From NCBI GenBank assembly GCA_009823395.1, contig CM020511.1, positions 8,719,001 to 8,783,000 on the forward strand: a stretch of 64,000 nt of DNA. The letters are read 5' to 3'. The notes under the pieces were generated by a model. It ran no database searches, was not told the DNA's origin, and saw only the letters and a list, made by a program, of their open reading frames with translations. Shown here piece by piece: positions 47,590-60,649 of the stretch. Position numbers and translations under genes: made by a program. Position 1 is the stretch's first letter. Each line of letters begins with the position of its first letter. The DNA is from Thamnaconus septentrionalis. Its lineage: Eukaryota > Chordata > Actinopteri > Tetraodontiformes > Monacanthidae.

Positions 47590-47735
47590 AGTCCCTCCAG
47601 CGTGTCCTGGGTCTTCCTCGAGGCCTCCTCCTGGTGACACAGGCCCGGAACACCTCTCCAGGGAGGCGTCCAGGAAAAATCTGAAACAGATGCCTGAACC
47701 ACCTCAGCTGGCCCCTCTCGGTGTCGGATGTATTA
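47590..47735 (-). mobile_element. LINE fragment (C-terminal end of reverse-transcriptase ORF)
   Basis: On the minus strand the reading QLRWFRHLFQIFPGRLPGEV FRA...RPRGRPRTRWRD matches the conserved GRLPGEVFRA...GRPRTRWRDY signature seen at the end of many fish LINE polyproteins. It is short, truncated at both ends, and lies next to a TATC microsatellite. Confidence 0.75.
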
Positions 47736-47740
47736 CACAT

Positions 47741-47818
<78 letters not shown>
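47741..47818. repeat. (TCTA)n microsatellite
   Basis: About 19 uninterrupted TCTA tetranucleotides directly after the LINE fragment. Confidence 0.95.
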
Positions 47819-48153
47819 AAGAGCCACCACTGGGGGGCGATGTTGATCTGAACACATGCTGCATTGTCATTTCCAATTAACAGAACGTCTGCATTTGTGA
47901 GGCAGTGATATTGTTGCTGATCCCGAAATGCCTCCAAAACGTGTCTTTGTCTTTGGGGAAAATCCAACCTTTAGTTTTGGAGTTATTGTGAACATCAGTG
48001 ATGAATCATAATGGAATGAGCTGCACAGTGATGAAGTGGAGCCCTGGGCTGGAACACAGTGTGTGGCCATTAACAGGCTCATTACATCCCTGGTGGCAGA
48101 GGGGGCGGGGCAGCTGGAGAGGAGAGATCACATGACTGAACATGTATATATAT

Positions 48154-48156
<3 letters not shown>

Positions 48157-48191
<35 letters not shown>
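48157..48191. repeat. (AC)n microsatellite
   Basis: About 17 AC units, intergenic. Confidence 0.9.
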
Positions 48192-48196
<5 letters not shown>

Positions 48197-49495
48197 TGGT
48201 TCAGTTTAACAGTCGCTGCTCAGTTCCAAAGGTGGCTAATTTCGCTCTGGTCCAGGTGAAACCTCAAGCCATAGACGACCGTAGGATTGTCACGCGCACG
48301 TTGAGGAGGTTAGCGCTCTGTCTGCGGCGCCGCGCCAAGGCAACGTGTTTGTAGTTCAGCATAATGATATTCATGGCTTTTTGAGGAATCTGGCTGCTGC
48401 TGGAGATGAGACTGACACTGTGACCTGCGTCGTTACAATGCCGCCCCTGATCTCAACATCCCTCCAGCAGGCCAAGTGAGAGCAGCAGCGTCCTCCCCTC
48501 GAGCTGAGCAGACCTCAACGCTCCAGTTCATCCATCTTGCCAAACTCACCCTAGTTTTTTTTCACCCACTTTTAATATTGCAGATTATTGGAGAAGCAAT
48601 CTGAAAATGGACCAGAAAGAAGCACCTGATGGCTAGTGCTAAAACGACTAGCTACAGATGCTATACAGCAGAGTTTCTCAACTGGTGGGTCGCAACCCAA
48701 GAGTGGTTTGTGACCCAATCAGCTGTTTTGATTGGGTTGCGGCTTCATGGGCACTTTTCTCCGTAAACTAGTCTATGAATGTGACAACTAGCACTAGGTG
48801 GTACTGCTACTGCTGTAAATTGACTTGTTTCTGGACTTTTGTCCCATTCACAATGTAGCATAAAGCACTGCAGCCATTTCTACCAGCCAGTTGAGGTGAT
48901 TGCTGATTGAGGGTGGCCTGATTGTATTGGCAACCATGCGACCAATCAGAGTGCCTTTATTCCTCTCATTGGCTGTCTGTCAATCCAATTGCCCCCTGAA
49001 ATCAAAACCTCCAAGTCTCCCGTAGGGATTGAAACTTGGAATTGATTGTGACAAAGTCACCTTTGCTTTGCTGCTGATCAACCTCTCAAAGCTCTGACTG
49101 AAAAAAGGGAGTCCAAGCTTTCTAACCTCTGCTGCTCGACTGGGACTTCGTCTCGACTTGTCCCTGCTCAGTTTACAACCACACTGGGAGCTTTCTGATG
49201 GCTCAGAGGGAAAACAATACAACAAAAGTGCAACAATGAGACACATTTGCTGTGAATCGTGAGAGAAAACTGACTTCACGCTGCAATGTTTCTTCTACCA
49301 CTGTCCTCTGTGTGCGTGAGTGTGTGTGCGTGCGTGGCCTCCTGTCACTGTGTGCGGTGATAAATGAGCCACTTTTTATTGTTTACTGGTTCAATCTCCT
49401 TGGCCAATCAGAGCGCTCGACCGGCCCTGTCGGCGTGCGGTCGTCAAGGTCGGGCCAATTGGGGGCCTCGGCCTCATTAGTATGCACTCAAATAC

Positions 49496-49497
<2 letters not shown>

Positions 49498-49539
<42 letters not shown>
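49498..49539. repeat. (GT)n microsatellite
   Basis: About 20 GT units, intergenic. Confidence 0.9.
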
Positions 49540-49547
<8 letters not shown>

Positions 49548-50093
49548 GGCGTGAGTGTGTATGTGTGAGATGACAAGGAGGTAATAGAGGGTTGATTCCA
49601 TCACTGCCCTTCATTAACTACATCGTTAACATTCTTACAGAAACCTGCATGCCAGGGCTTAAAGGCAGCTCAACTGGTGGGTCGCGGAGGTGTTTGGATT
49701 GGGTTGCAGCTTCGTAGGCAGTCACCCCACGAAGCCGCAAAGGGGGGGGAGGTGTCTGATCATGTATGATTTGATCTGAACTTATCATGTCTGATCTGAT
49801 CTGATCTGATCAAGTCTAATCTGATCTGATCTGATCATGTCTGAGTTTCTGTGGCTTCCACAACCAGTCGGTTGATGTGACCACACGGTGACATTGAATC
49901 CATCTTTGTGTTTCCCTCAGAAACCCATCCAGTCTATGGTGGTCCAGTGAGCAGAGTGCGACAAGACTCAGCCGTGTTCACTCCTCACGACCAACAATAA
50001 AACAAATTCTGTTCTGCTGTGAAAACAATCTTCTCTGTTTTTGATTTTGTATTACAAAAAACAACGAAGAAACTAAATGAGTCTCAAGACAGA

Positions 50094-50099
50094 TTTATT
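50094..50099 (-). terminator. Poly(A) signal of the collagen gene
   Basis: AATAAA on the minus strand (context GCAATAAATCTGTC), about 1.2 kb downstream of the collagen stop codon. The intervening 50100-51303 is taken as 3' UTR and contains an AC microsatellite (50943-50988). Confidence 0.5.
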
Positions 50100-51303
50100 G
50101 CAAACAAAACTTTTAAATAAATAAGAGGACAGTAGTCCAAAGAGGACAGAAGGGGGCGTGGTTGGCGAGATACCATCCTGGAAAAGACATTTCAACTAAA
50201 AGAATAAAATTAAAAATTTAATTTCAAAAAAAAAGAGTTCTCCCACAGTGAGCTGAGCAGGATACCATGAAACACACAGAACATCAGTCAAAATCTAAAC
50301 GGCAGCCAGCAGGTCTGTGAATATAAAGCTGCATTTAAAGGTCCCTCCTTTTTTTGTCCATTTTCAATCAGATCTTTATCCTCCATCTCTCCCCAAAACT
50401 CTCGATATCTCGCAGAAAAAAAACAGCAACTTTTAGCCCTCTGTTTACAGTCTCCTGCTGAAACTGAGGCTTTGTGGGGCCAACAACCCGGTGGCCTCAG
50501 AGACTGGAGTCAATACTGAGCTGGGGGTAATTGTTACTGACCAATGTCGGCTCTTTATGACATCACATGGGGGTCAGTTTAAAAGAACTGTGTTTTGTGC
50601 ACATTTCTTTGAAAATTGGAGTAAGAAAAAGAAGAAGAGGACATTTTCACATGACGTCGGACCTTTAAAAGACAATAATCCAACTTGTTTGTTCAACAGT
50701 GTTGGAGACAAGACTCGGCTGCTTCTACATTCACTATTGGAGGGGGAGTCGATTCAAATAATGGTGGCGACGCAGCACAAAAAAAAAATCAAACATGACA
50801 ATATTTTTTTTTTACACAGTGAGACGGGTGGAGGAAAAAGTTTTTTTTTTGTTCATTTTTTAGATTTGTGAATATAAAAAGCCTGTACAAATGTTTGCCA
50901 TGGGGGAGGGCAGGGGCAGTTAAAATCTTGACCAAGCTGATTACACACACACAGACACACACACACACGCACACGCACACATACACACGGGACAAGATGC
51001 TCGTGACACAGTCAGATGGTCGACATGCAGCTTCACTCCAGACGGGGTTTGGTTTTCTTTTCTTTAAATAGTCCTGAAATCAGCTAAGACATCATCAGAC
51101 TTAGACAGGAAACGCAGTGGCTTTGATGCTAACATGGATCAGGCACTTTTCAGAGCCCCCCCTCTTTCCTTATGGGGGAGGGGAAGGTTCGGGAGGGGGG
51201 TGGGGTACACCGTGTGGACGGGGGTGGAGCTTGGGAGGGGGGCGGGGTTTAGGGTTCTCCCCTAGTCTCAGGTGTTTAGCAACACGTCTGACGTGTGTCG
51301 AGC

Positions 51304-52969
51304 TCAAGCACTTGGTGGGGCGAGTCTGTCCTCTTGCTGCTGCTGCTTCTCCCCTTCCTGCTCCTCCTGCTGCTGCTCCTGATCCTCTTCCTGCACGATG
51401 ACGTCACGCGGGAACCTCATGGCCACGCCCGGCGACCTCAGCTCCGTGTCCTCAGAGCGGGAGGGGTCGTAGCGGTAGCCGCGGGCTTGCTGGTAGTAGT
51501 GAGGAGGAGGCCCGCGGTGGTGGCGGTAGGGGTCCCGCTGCTCCTCCTGCTGCTGCTCTTCCTCCTCCTCCTCCTCCTCCCCTGGCTCCTCCTCCTCTTG
51601 GTGGTGGCCTCGCTGGTGGTGGTTGTAGGCCACAGCAGCCGGGTTGTAGGGCTGGTTGTAGGGCTGGTTGTAGACCTGGTTGTAGGCCTGGTTGTCGGGC
51701 TGGTAGCCACCGTGAGGCAGTGGCTGGACTGGGGTTTGGCGGGAACAGATGGGGGTCAGTTGGTGGGCGGAGCCACAGTGAGAACCACCACCACCACCAC
51801 CATCCAACCCCAGCAAGACTGCGAGGAGGTGGCCCTCCTCCGGGGTGCAGCAGCGATAGAGTTATTAGAGAAATGAGCTGAGCAGGGTTGGCAAAGCAGG
51901 CTCAGCATTAACAACAAGACTGAGGTTATTGTGGATGGTTGAGATTGAGGAATGATGATGGAGCCGGAGCATCTCGGACAAACTGGAGGAAGCAGGATGG
52001 AAGCAGAAGGGCGGACAGGAGGAACTGGAGCAGGTGGAGTATAGGAGTAGAAAAGGAGAGGAATAGAGGAGTAGAGGAGTGGAGGAGAAGTAGAGGAGGC
52101 TGACAGATCACTGACATCAGTGGTGGAGGTGGTCGCAGCAGCAGTAGCAGCAGCAGCAGGGGCAGCGGAGATGCTACAGCCGTTTGTTTAGTCTTAAGGG
52201 GGAAGTGAACTGAAACCTTTGAGGTCTGAGTCACTGACGAAGAAAGAGAGTCAAAGGGTGGTAAAACATCTCTGAACACCTTCAGTGTGGAACCACTGAG
52301 TGTTCACCTGCAGTTCAGAACTGAAGTGGCCTTCACATCAAGTTCTCCGCCTCCCTGGACTGGAGGATCTCCAGAGGCTACATTTCACCATCACAGGAGA
52401 AATTGCTGCAAGAGGAGCCAGAAGGAGAAGACAGTTCTCTGAAGGTGCAACATTTCCCAACCACCGCTGCACAGAGGTCAGAGGTCACAAGCCCACAAAG
52501 GAGGTCTTTGTGTAAAGACTCAATGATCAAATTCTATCCCCTTAAGATCGGGTGAAGAGGAGGAGGAGGAGCAGAGGAGGAGCAGAGGAGGAGTAGAGGC
52601 ATTAGGAGGTGGAGGAAGAGGAGGAGGAGGAGGAGGAGGAGGGTGGGAGGATGCTCCTCAATAATCATTCCGATAGTCCTGTTGAACTTTTTTGACAAAG
52701 ACAGAGACAGAGGGCGGGGAAACAGGAAGAGAGAAGATGTTACTTCCTGTTTTACTTCCTGGAAGAAACTCCAAACCCCAGCTGATGGATTACAGGGAGG
52801 AAATTATAAACCTTTGAGTTTTTTGCACCCGGAAGAAAGAAATGAAATGTTAAATCAGGCAAAATGTCAAATCTCTGTTTCTCTTTCTGTACGGAAGAAA
52901 GTGAAAAATACAGATTTGTAACACACTGAAGGGGCAGAGTACACACACACACACACGCACACACGCTTG

Positions 52970-53033
<64 letters not shown>

Positions 53034-53545
53034 TGCATGCACACACACGCACACACACACACACACACACAGGCCTTGGAAGGAAGTAAATCAGCTTCAG
53101 ATATGAGACGAGGACAAATATTTTATACAGTGAGATTTAAGAAAATATAAATAAATATAAAAATGTATCTTTTATAAGTTCATTATAAGTAAGTTTCCAG
53201 AGTCCCAGCCTGGAAATAAACGACTGTGATCCGTTTCTACTTGGAAAACTGTGGAAGATTTCCAGCCTTGATTTTTGTGTCACGTCATAAAAGGACCGTC
53301 AATTGGTTTAAAAAGTCTCAAACATAGATTGAAAACAAGTGGTTGGAATGTATTGACTGAATTTCATTTCTTTTCAACTACAAATTAGCTTGGATTCTTA
53401 TGACATGAACAAAATCTTTTTTTATCAAGGATGAAATAACGTCTCAGCCGCTGGTGGACAAGAAGCTTCTGGAAGCTTCTGAACTTCTGAAAACTGGTGG
53501 AGTGTCCAGACACTGTGTAACCTTCTGGCTGAGATAGGAGACAAC

Positions 53546-53607
<62 letters not shown>

Positions 53608-53716
53608 TTCATACTAGGCCCCAATACAGGCACATAAACAAGCTTAATATGATCTATTTATTATATATTGCATTTTAAAAATCATGTAACTAATAATATT
53701 TTAATGTTTATATATG

Positions 53717-53771
<55 letters not shown>

Positions 53772-55997
53772 TGTATGTATGTATGTATGTATGTATGTAT
53801 GTTTGTATGTATGTATGTATGTATAATGGAAAATGTTTTGTCTAATATTACGGTACTTTTTAAAAAATGTTATTCACATTGTTCACATTTTTTTTTGCCA
53901 ATATTTGGATAATTCCAATCATATTTGTCAATATTCAGGAATATTGACGGGTATTTTGCACACTGACAACCTCTTTCACATCAATGTGCTGCTGCTGCTG
54001 CTGCTGCACCATGTCTATACCTCCAACGTTGTAGCCCATGCAGGAATTCTGGTCGCAGTAGCCTGGTGGTCCAGCAGGTCCGGTGCTGCCGGGGCTCCCT
54101 GGCCGACCCGGTGATCCGGAGCTGCCGGGCCTGCCGGAGGGTCCCTGGCTGCCAGCACGGCCCTCACCTGGCAGACCTGGAGGAGGGTATTGTATAATTG
54201 ATACAATAAAGGTATTTTATGACTTACTTACTATTAATATGATTTCTTTAAGTTTGCCGGCCCGGATTAAAAAGCTTCACAGGCCGCAAATGGCACCCGG
54301 GCCATAGTTTGCCCCTGGTCCCATCATGAGTGTCTCACCTGGAGGTCCGGGGGGTCCTCGGGGTCCCTGACTCCCCACCCCTGGGTTGCCTCGCTCGCCC
54401 TTCTCTCCTGGCAGACCTGAGGCACACAGACACAGAGTTGAAATGTGGAAAAAACAACTGTATCACTTTTCCTTTTTGAATGAAGTTCCATTTTCTTTTT
54501 GTCTTTACAAAATTAAAGACGTGTCAACCATCATATCTTTGACAACTGGAATATCAGCAGCAGCAACGGCTGCCTTTCCAAGGCAAAACCAAAACAAACT
54601 GGCTCTCTGTAGTCAGAACAGAACCTCCAATGTCCACAATCAGGTTGCACACAAGCTCAACTAAGGCTGCGTTCAAACTGCAGGCAAATCTGATTCAAAT
54701 CAGATTCCTTCTCAAAGCCGATTTTTAGGACTGACTGTCCACACTGTTTTTAGCAAGTGTCCAAATGGGATCAGACTGGGCCACAATATTGACCCATCTG
54801 ACAGGTTGCTGTAGCAATGACGTCGGAGTGGAGGCGTCGTCCAGCGCGTGCAGTGTGTGACATCATATAATTGCAACAGCGGCAAAAACTAAATGGACTT
54901 GTTGCGATACAGGCCCTGGAGCTTGGCTTGAATGGAGCTACAGTATCCCCCCACAGACTGATGAGCGCCAATGAGTTTCCTGCTCCGTCCAGGGACTGCT
55001 GTTTTCTACTTCTTCTGTCTGCTCCATTACGTTACAGCTCCGCACCTGGAATAGAGCTCTCTGGTCTGGCGCATTGGGTCTTGCGTCGCGTAGAGTGACG
55101 TCACGGACTGTCAAAACCGATCGGTGTGTTTGGGGCTGTTCAGACTGAGACTGGTTTCAATCTGTTTTGCAAAAATGGGATTTCATGTGTTTTGCGACTG
55201 TTCAGACTACAGAAGAGCCAACCTCCCGCCATCCTCCCTCCCTCACCTCTGTCACCAGGCCTTCCACTCTGGCCGTTAGACCCTGGGAAGCCAGGCCTGC
55301 CGGAGGGTCCCTGGTCTCCGGCTGGCCCTGGGGCTCCTCTCCTGCCAGGCTCCCCGGGGGGGCCGGGAACCGTCCGGACCAGTGCCGAGGAGGAGGAGAA
55401 CCGGGCTGGGATCTGGTTCAGGATGGAGTCGTAGCGGGACAAGTGGCCTGAGACAGAGGGGGGAGAAATTGATATGATGTTTAGTTTGTGGATCGATTGA
55501 TGAACTAAAGAGTGTTTGAGTTTGATCTTCTTAAAGTGAATCAAATCACTTTGATGGTAACAGTTTTGGACAGTCAGGAAGTAGTTTTTGCGTTACTCAC
55601 TCTGGATGAGCTGCTCGCACACCTGTCTGGCGATGGCTCTGACGGCTGCCTGTGATTGGATGTCCCCCTGAAAAGGAAACACAGCCAAGTGAGTCTCACA
55701 CAGCCGCATAAGTGCTGCTGTTTGGTTGTTGAAAACAAAAAATTAAAAAAAAGTCTCAATCACTAACATTTCTTTTATTTCTTTTTAATTCGTATATTTT
55801 ATATATTTTATATATATTTATTGTTTATATATTTTTCTTTTCTGTTGCACTACGTGTTGCTGTAATGATGTAAATGTCCCCGATGTCTGGGTATATCAAA
55901 GAAAAAGGATGAAGGACTCACTCGCTCGCCCCTCTCTCCCTTGGCGCCGGTGGGACCCTGGAAACAGGAAGTGGAAGAAGAAGAAGAAGCTTTCAGC

Positions 55998-56058
<61 letters not shown>

Positions 56059-58481
56059 CAGTGAGTTTGAGTGTGTGTGTGCTGATGGAGCAGATGTGAT
56101 CGCTCATCGCTGGGCCGTGTGAGTTGTGCCCCGTGTGAGGAGAAATTGGTGTCACCCGGTGATTTATGGCCCCCCTCCCTCCCTCCCTCCCTCCCTCCCT
56201 CCCTCCCTTCTTCTTCATCTCTCTCTCATTCCCCCCCTCCACTCACTCTCTCCCTCCGTCACCACGAGTGAATTTCGGCTACTCTCGCATTATAAATAAT
56301 TTTCCAAGGCTTCATTGAGTGAAAGCGGAACACCTGTGGAGGAGGTTCCAAAACCACAACTAGTTTGTTTGTCTTCAGAGAAAAAGGGGTTGAAGATATG
56401 AATGTTATCTGGGCGGTGATGAATTAAGATCTTTTATTATAGCAGCAGCTTCCCATTAATCACTCACCGGAAGTCCTTGGTCACCTTGGGACCCTGCTGA
56501 CCCACCAGGCCCTGGAGCTCCTGGTGCTCCTGGAGCTCCCTGGGTGGGTGTTGGGAGAAGATGATGAGGGGTGGGTGGTAACAGGAAGTAGGGCTTAATA
56601 TACGATTTGGAGGGTGATACTGCGGACATTCCAATGGAACGATGAGGAAAGTGGGGAACTTACGGCAGGTCCGGGAGGTCCTTGTGGTCCCTGAGGTCCA
56701 ATATTTCCAGGAAGACCCTGAGAAACACACCAGAATCCAACACCCAGTGAGATTAAATATTGAAGAAAATCTCACAAATCAAGAAAATCCACACCACTCT
56801 GCAGACTGAACCAACACAATATTATATTTGTAGTGACTATGTAGTGAGAGTAGGGGGCGCTGGAGGACTCAGCCCCCTACCGTCACTATATAGTTGTGTT
56901 CTGAGGTGTGATCTGAATTCTGCAGACTGACGGTGAGTCTTTATGAGGGTGGGTTAGAAGGAAGTGATGCCAGTAACCAGGAGAAGACGAGTGTGATCTC
57001 ACCCGTGATCCCGGGGGGCCATCTCTGCCGGGGGACCCCGGGGATCCAGGAACACCCTGCAGGTGGAGAAAATATATAAAACACACACAGACACACACAC
57101 AAAAGTTGGTTTTAATGCACAAACTCGGGTGAAAATGATGCAAATCAGCCAAGGTACAAACAAGACGAGGAGCAGAATATTTTACCGTGGCTTTCAGTGA
57201 CTTTCAGTTGCTCTCGGATTTAGAGCAGGAGTCTCACCCTCACTCACCGGATAATTCAGATTTTTTAAATTCTGGATTCTGTGTGCACCAGGATGCTAGT
57301 AGTGAAATCAAAAAAGTTCTGACAACATCAAAACTGTATATTTTTAATTGTTCTATTAAATTGCAAACTTCTGATATGTTTTAACGTTATTTTGGTAAAG
57401 TGTTTTTGAGGAATTTGGAAAGCACAAATAAAATGTATTATTATCATTATTATTATTATAAATAATTTTTGATGTCGAAAGGTTTTAACAGCTCTGACGA
57501 GCCAGGCAAAACTCCATAATAAATTCTTTAATGCACAAAAACACTAACACAGAGTTGTCAAACTCTGGCCCACAGACAAAATTTGACCCGCAGTGCAATT
57601 ATATTTGGCCCACGAGGCGATACAAAATCACTCAGCTGGCCCACGACTATTAAACAGCACATGTACTGTTAATACTACAAATCCCAGAATGCTCTGCTGG
57701 TATTCTGGCAGACTAATTACTTTAACAGACAAGAAGCAACATCTTCTTGACATACTTTTTCTTGCTACTTCAAAGCTTGAATGGTTGCACGTTCATTGAA
57801 GGATATTATTATTACTTAAATTATTTATTACTGTTATTTTTTTTTACGTTTATTATCAGCCAGTGGGGCCCTGCGATGAACTGGCGACTTGCCCAGGGTG
57901 TCACCCTGCCTTCGCCCTAAGACAGCTGGGATAGGCTCCAGCAGACCCCCGTGACCCTGAATTGGAATAAGCGGGCATAGAAGATGAATGAATGAATGAA
58001 TGAATGAATCAGCCAGTGGAAAAAGGTTACTATTGGAATTTAGATCAGAAGGCTGCAAATTTTTATATACATTTTATTTATTTATAAATGTGTTTCTTTT
58101 CATTTAAATTTGATTTTGCATGTGTGCAATACAAAGTTATTAATTGCACAGTATTAAGCTTTGCTTGTTCCATACTGAGGTTGAAGCAAAAATTGTTTGG
58201 GTCCATGTAAAAAGGTTCACTGTTTTGTCTGGAGGAAGATTTTTTCAATAAAAATCAATGTTGGCATTGTCCAAGCTTTTGGGCCACCACTGTGTAATTG
58301 AGTTTGACACCCCTGCACTATCTATCACACACACACACACACACTTGTCTGAGAACACGTGCACAACAGAACGCTAGTGACTCTGATTTACTGACACTGA
58401 CACACACGTGTGAAACACATTACATTCTTATCTCAGACCGACCAAGCGACCAAAAACATATTATCTGATAATGCGCGCGCG

Positions 58482-58532
<51 letters not shown>

Positions 58533-58817
58533 CCGTGCAGTCAGTCAGTCACTGCAGCTGCATTCTTCACTGTTGCGCTAAAGAAGTGGGGTTCGGAGGG
58601 TGGAATGGGTGGAGAGATGGGTGGAGAGAAGGTGGTGATGGTGGGGGCACAGGTCAGGTGGGAGGGGGGTGCTGATCACTCAGTCAGTCTGTATTTACAG
58701 CAGAGTGAACAGCCAAACCAGGAAACAGGCGGAAGATAGAGAGAATGTGAGGGAGGTAATTGATGTTATCGAGCTGCAAGATTCTCGGAGGTCCCTCCTA
58801 TATTATGACTGGGCCAC

Positions 58818-58864
<47 letters not shown>

Positions 58865-60608
58865 AAGCACATACATTCCTCCCTGAATAAAAGCCATTAC
58901 TAGCAGATACCAGTAGGAGGAGGAGGTGAGGTTGAGGGGGTGGTGAGTTGGAGGAGGTAGAGGAAGTGGAGGAGGTGGTGAGGTAGAGGCAAAGGAGGAG
59001 GAGGTGGTGACAGCTGATTTATGATCCACTTCCCACAGATGTTTGTATCTATCAACCATCTTGTACCGACAACTGAAGAAACCTCAGCATCAAGTTGTCC
59101 TCCGTGAAGATCTACATCCTCCACAGTGTTTTGTTTCCTCCTGGAGCAGTGCCTCCTACTGGTCCGCTTCCCTGCGGAGCTCCATTCAATTATATCCCTT
59201 CTACCTCTGCTTGCTTCACTGCCCAATAATCCAGATTATTCACATCTGCATGATTCCATTAGGCAGCTTCACCGGCTCCTCTGTCCACCAGCGTGTGAGG
59301 GACGAGTCAGCAAGATCATCATCAACTCTGTTCATCATCTCACTCTTCCTCCCCCTCCTCCTCCTCTTCGGTCAATCCCTCCTGATTCTCCTTCTCCTCC
59401 TCTCCGTCTGTTCCTCCTCCTCCTCCTCCTCATCCTTCTCCACCTCCACCCACTCCTACTCCTTCTCCTCCTCCTCCTCCTCCTCCCCCTCCGGAACATA
59501 AGGGCGCCAGCTCTCCTATAGACATCCGTACACTGTGCGTGCAGCTATAAAGGAAAAATATCATTGGCACTGCATTCAATAATAATAATGATGATAAAAA
59601 AAAGAAGATGCACTTTCTGCAGTTTTCGAAATTTCTGTTCAAGGGAATATTAGAAAACTTCCAAAGAAGAAACTCTCACTTTAATTCGATGGTAGATAAT
59701 CGATAAGCACATTTCAGAGGCAGCAATTCTGCCCAAATTGAAATATTGCCCGTATTCTACTCACCAAAGTGTCGATGCAGCGGTTTTATTTTATTTTATT
59801 TTCTGACATTTTTTCAAAAATAAAAAATCCATACAGACGCAGAGAATTCCACCCACTGCTTCCAGGGCAGTGGACGTCTGTGATGGGGTAAACAAATGAA
59901 AGAAAAATGGCAACACATCTCTGTGCTGCTGGTTGTGGTTGTTATCCATAATTCATGTGACGTATGAAGACTCAGCATTTGCAGTACAGAGGCAGCTGTG
60001 CTGTTATTCTACTGATGTAATGGGTGGATATTGATCTGGATAGAAGTTTTGGATCTACCAGGCGCACAACAATAAAGTGAAGCTACAAATACATGAGCCG
60101 TTCAACCTTTGCTATTTAGCTCAACACTGTTAGCAACGTGATTTTTTTTTTTTAATAATCATCGCGATGGATGAAAATCTCCCAAAGCTGTGGCTCATCA
60201 CCAACCTTCACCACATCTTCACTTTAAATATAAACTTCAAAATGCACCTGGACATTTTCTCAGCCTCCTGCTGATGTTGGAAAACATTGACTGCTTACCT
60301 CCCGTCTGGGGGGGACAAAAAAAAAAAAAACATATTGAGAAAAGTAATTTTTTCCTCTGCAATCTCTGTGGATTCTGCCAAATAATTCATATTCCTCAAG
60401 CTTGTGAAAAAAGTAATATACACTGATGTGTACAGGCGAGGTGTGAGTAACAAATGCCGTTCAACAAGTGAGACACAGAATGATGAATACTGGAGCAAAG
60501 TTGGAGGAATAAACCTGTGAGAGGCCACAACTCTCTCATCTGTGTAGCCTGCGGGGCCGATCGCACCTCGGCGCTAATGGACTGTGGACTCATTGAAATT
60601 CTATTCGC

Positions 60609-60649
<41 letters not shown>

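Larger units (their letters stand above)
46065..50093. other. Gene-free region between cpq and the collagen gene
   Basis: No exon I can support on either strand over about 4 kb. It holds the cpq upstream region, a LINE fragment (47590-47735), a long TATC microsatellite, CA/GT runs, and remnants of hAT-type ends such as GAGTTTCTCAACTGGTGGGT CGC at about 48672 and a second partial copy near 49668. A stop-terminated 9-codon reading after a good acceptor at 49920 (KPIQSMVVQ) and an AATAAA at about 49996 hint at a plus-strand transcript end, but no upstream exon was found. Confidence 0.45.

Noticed and set aside
48142..48354. Arg-rich open frame after an AC repeat
   Set aside because: Begins inside a microsatellite and has no supporting exon, domain or conserved feature.
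51295..51876. Plus-strand Leu-rich open frame of 193 codons
   Set aside because: Reverse complement of the Glu/Gln-rich collagen NC1 exon, whose minus-strand frame, phase and stop are consistent with the upstream collagen exons.
59043..59521. Ser/Leu-rich frames on the plus strand
   Set aside because: Arise from a TCC-rich low-complexity tract in a collagen intron.
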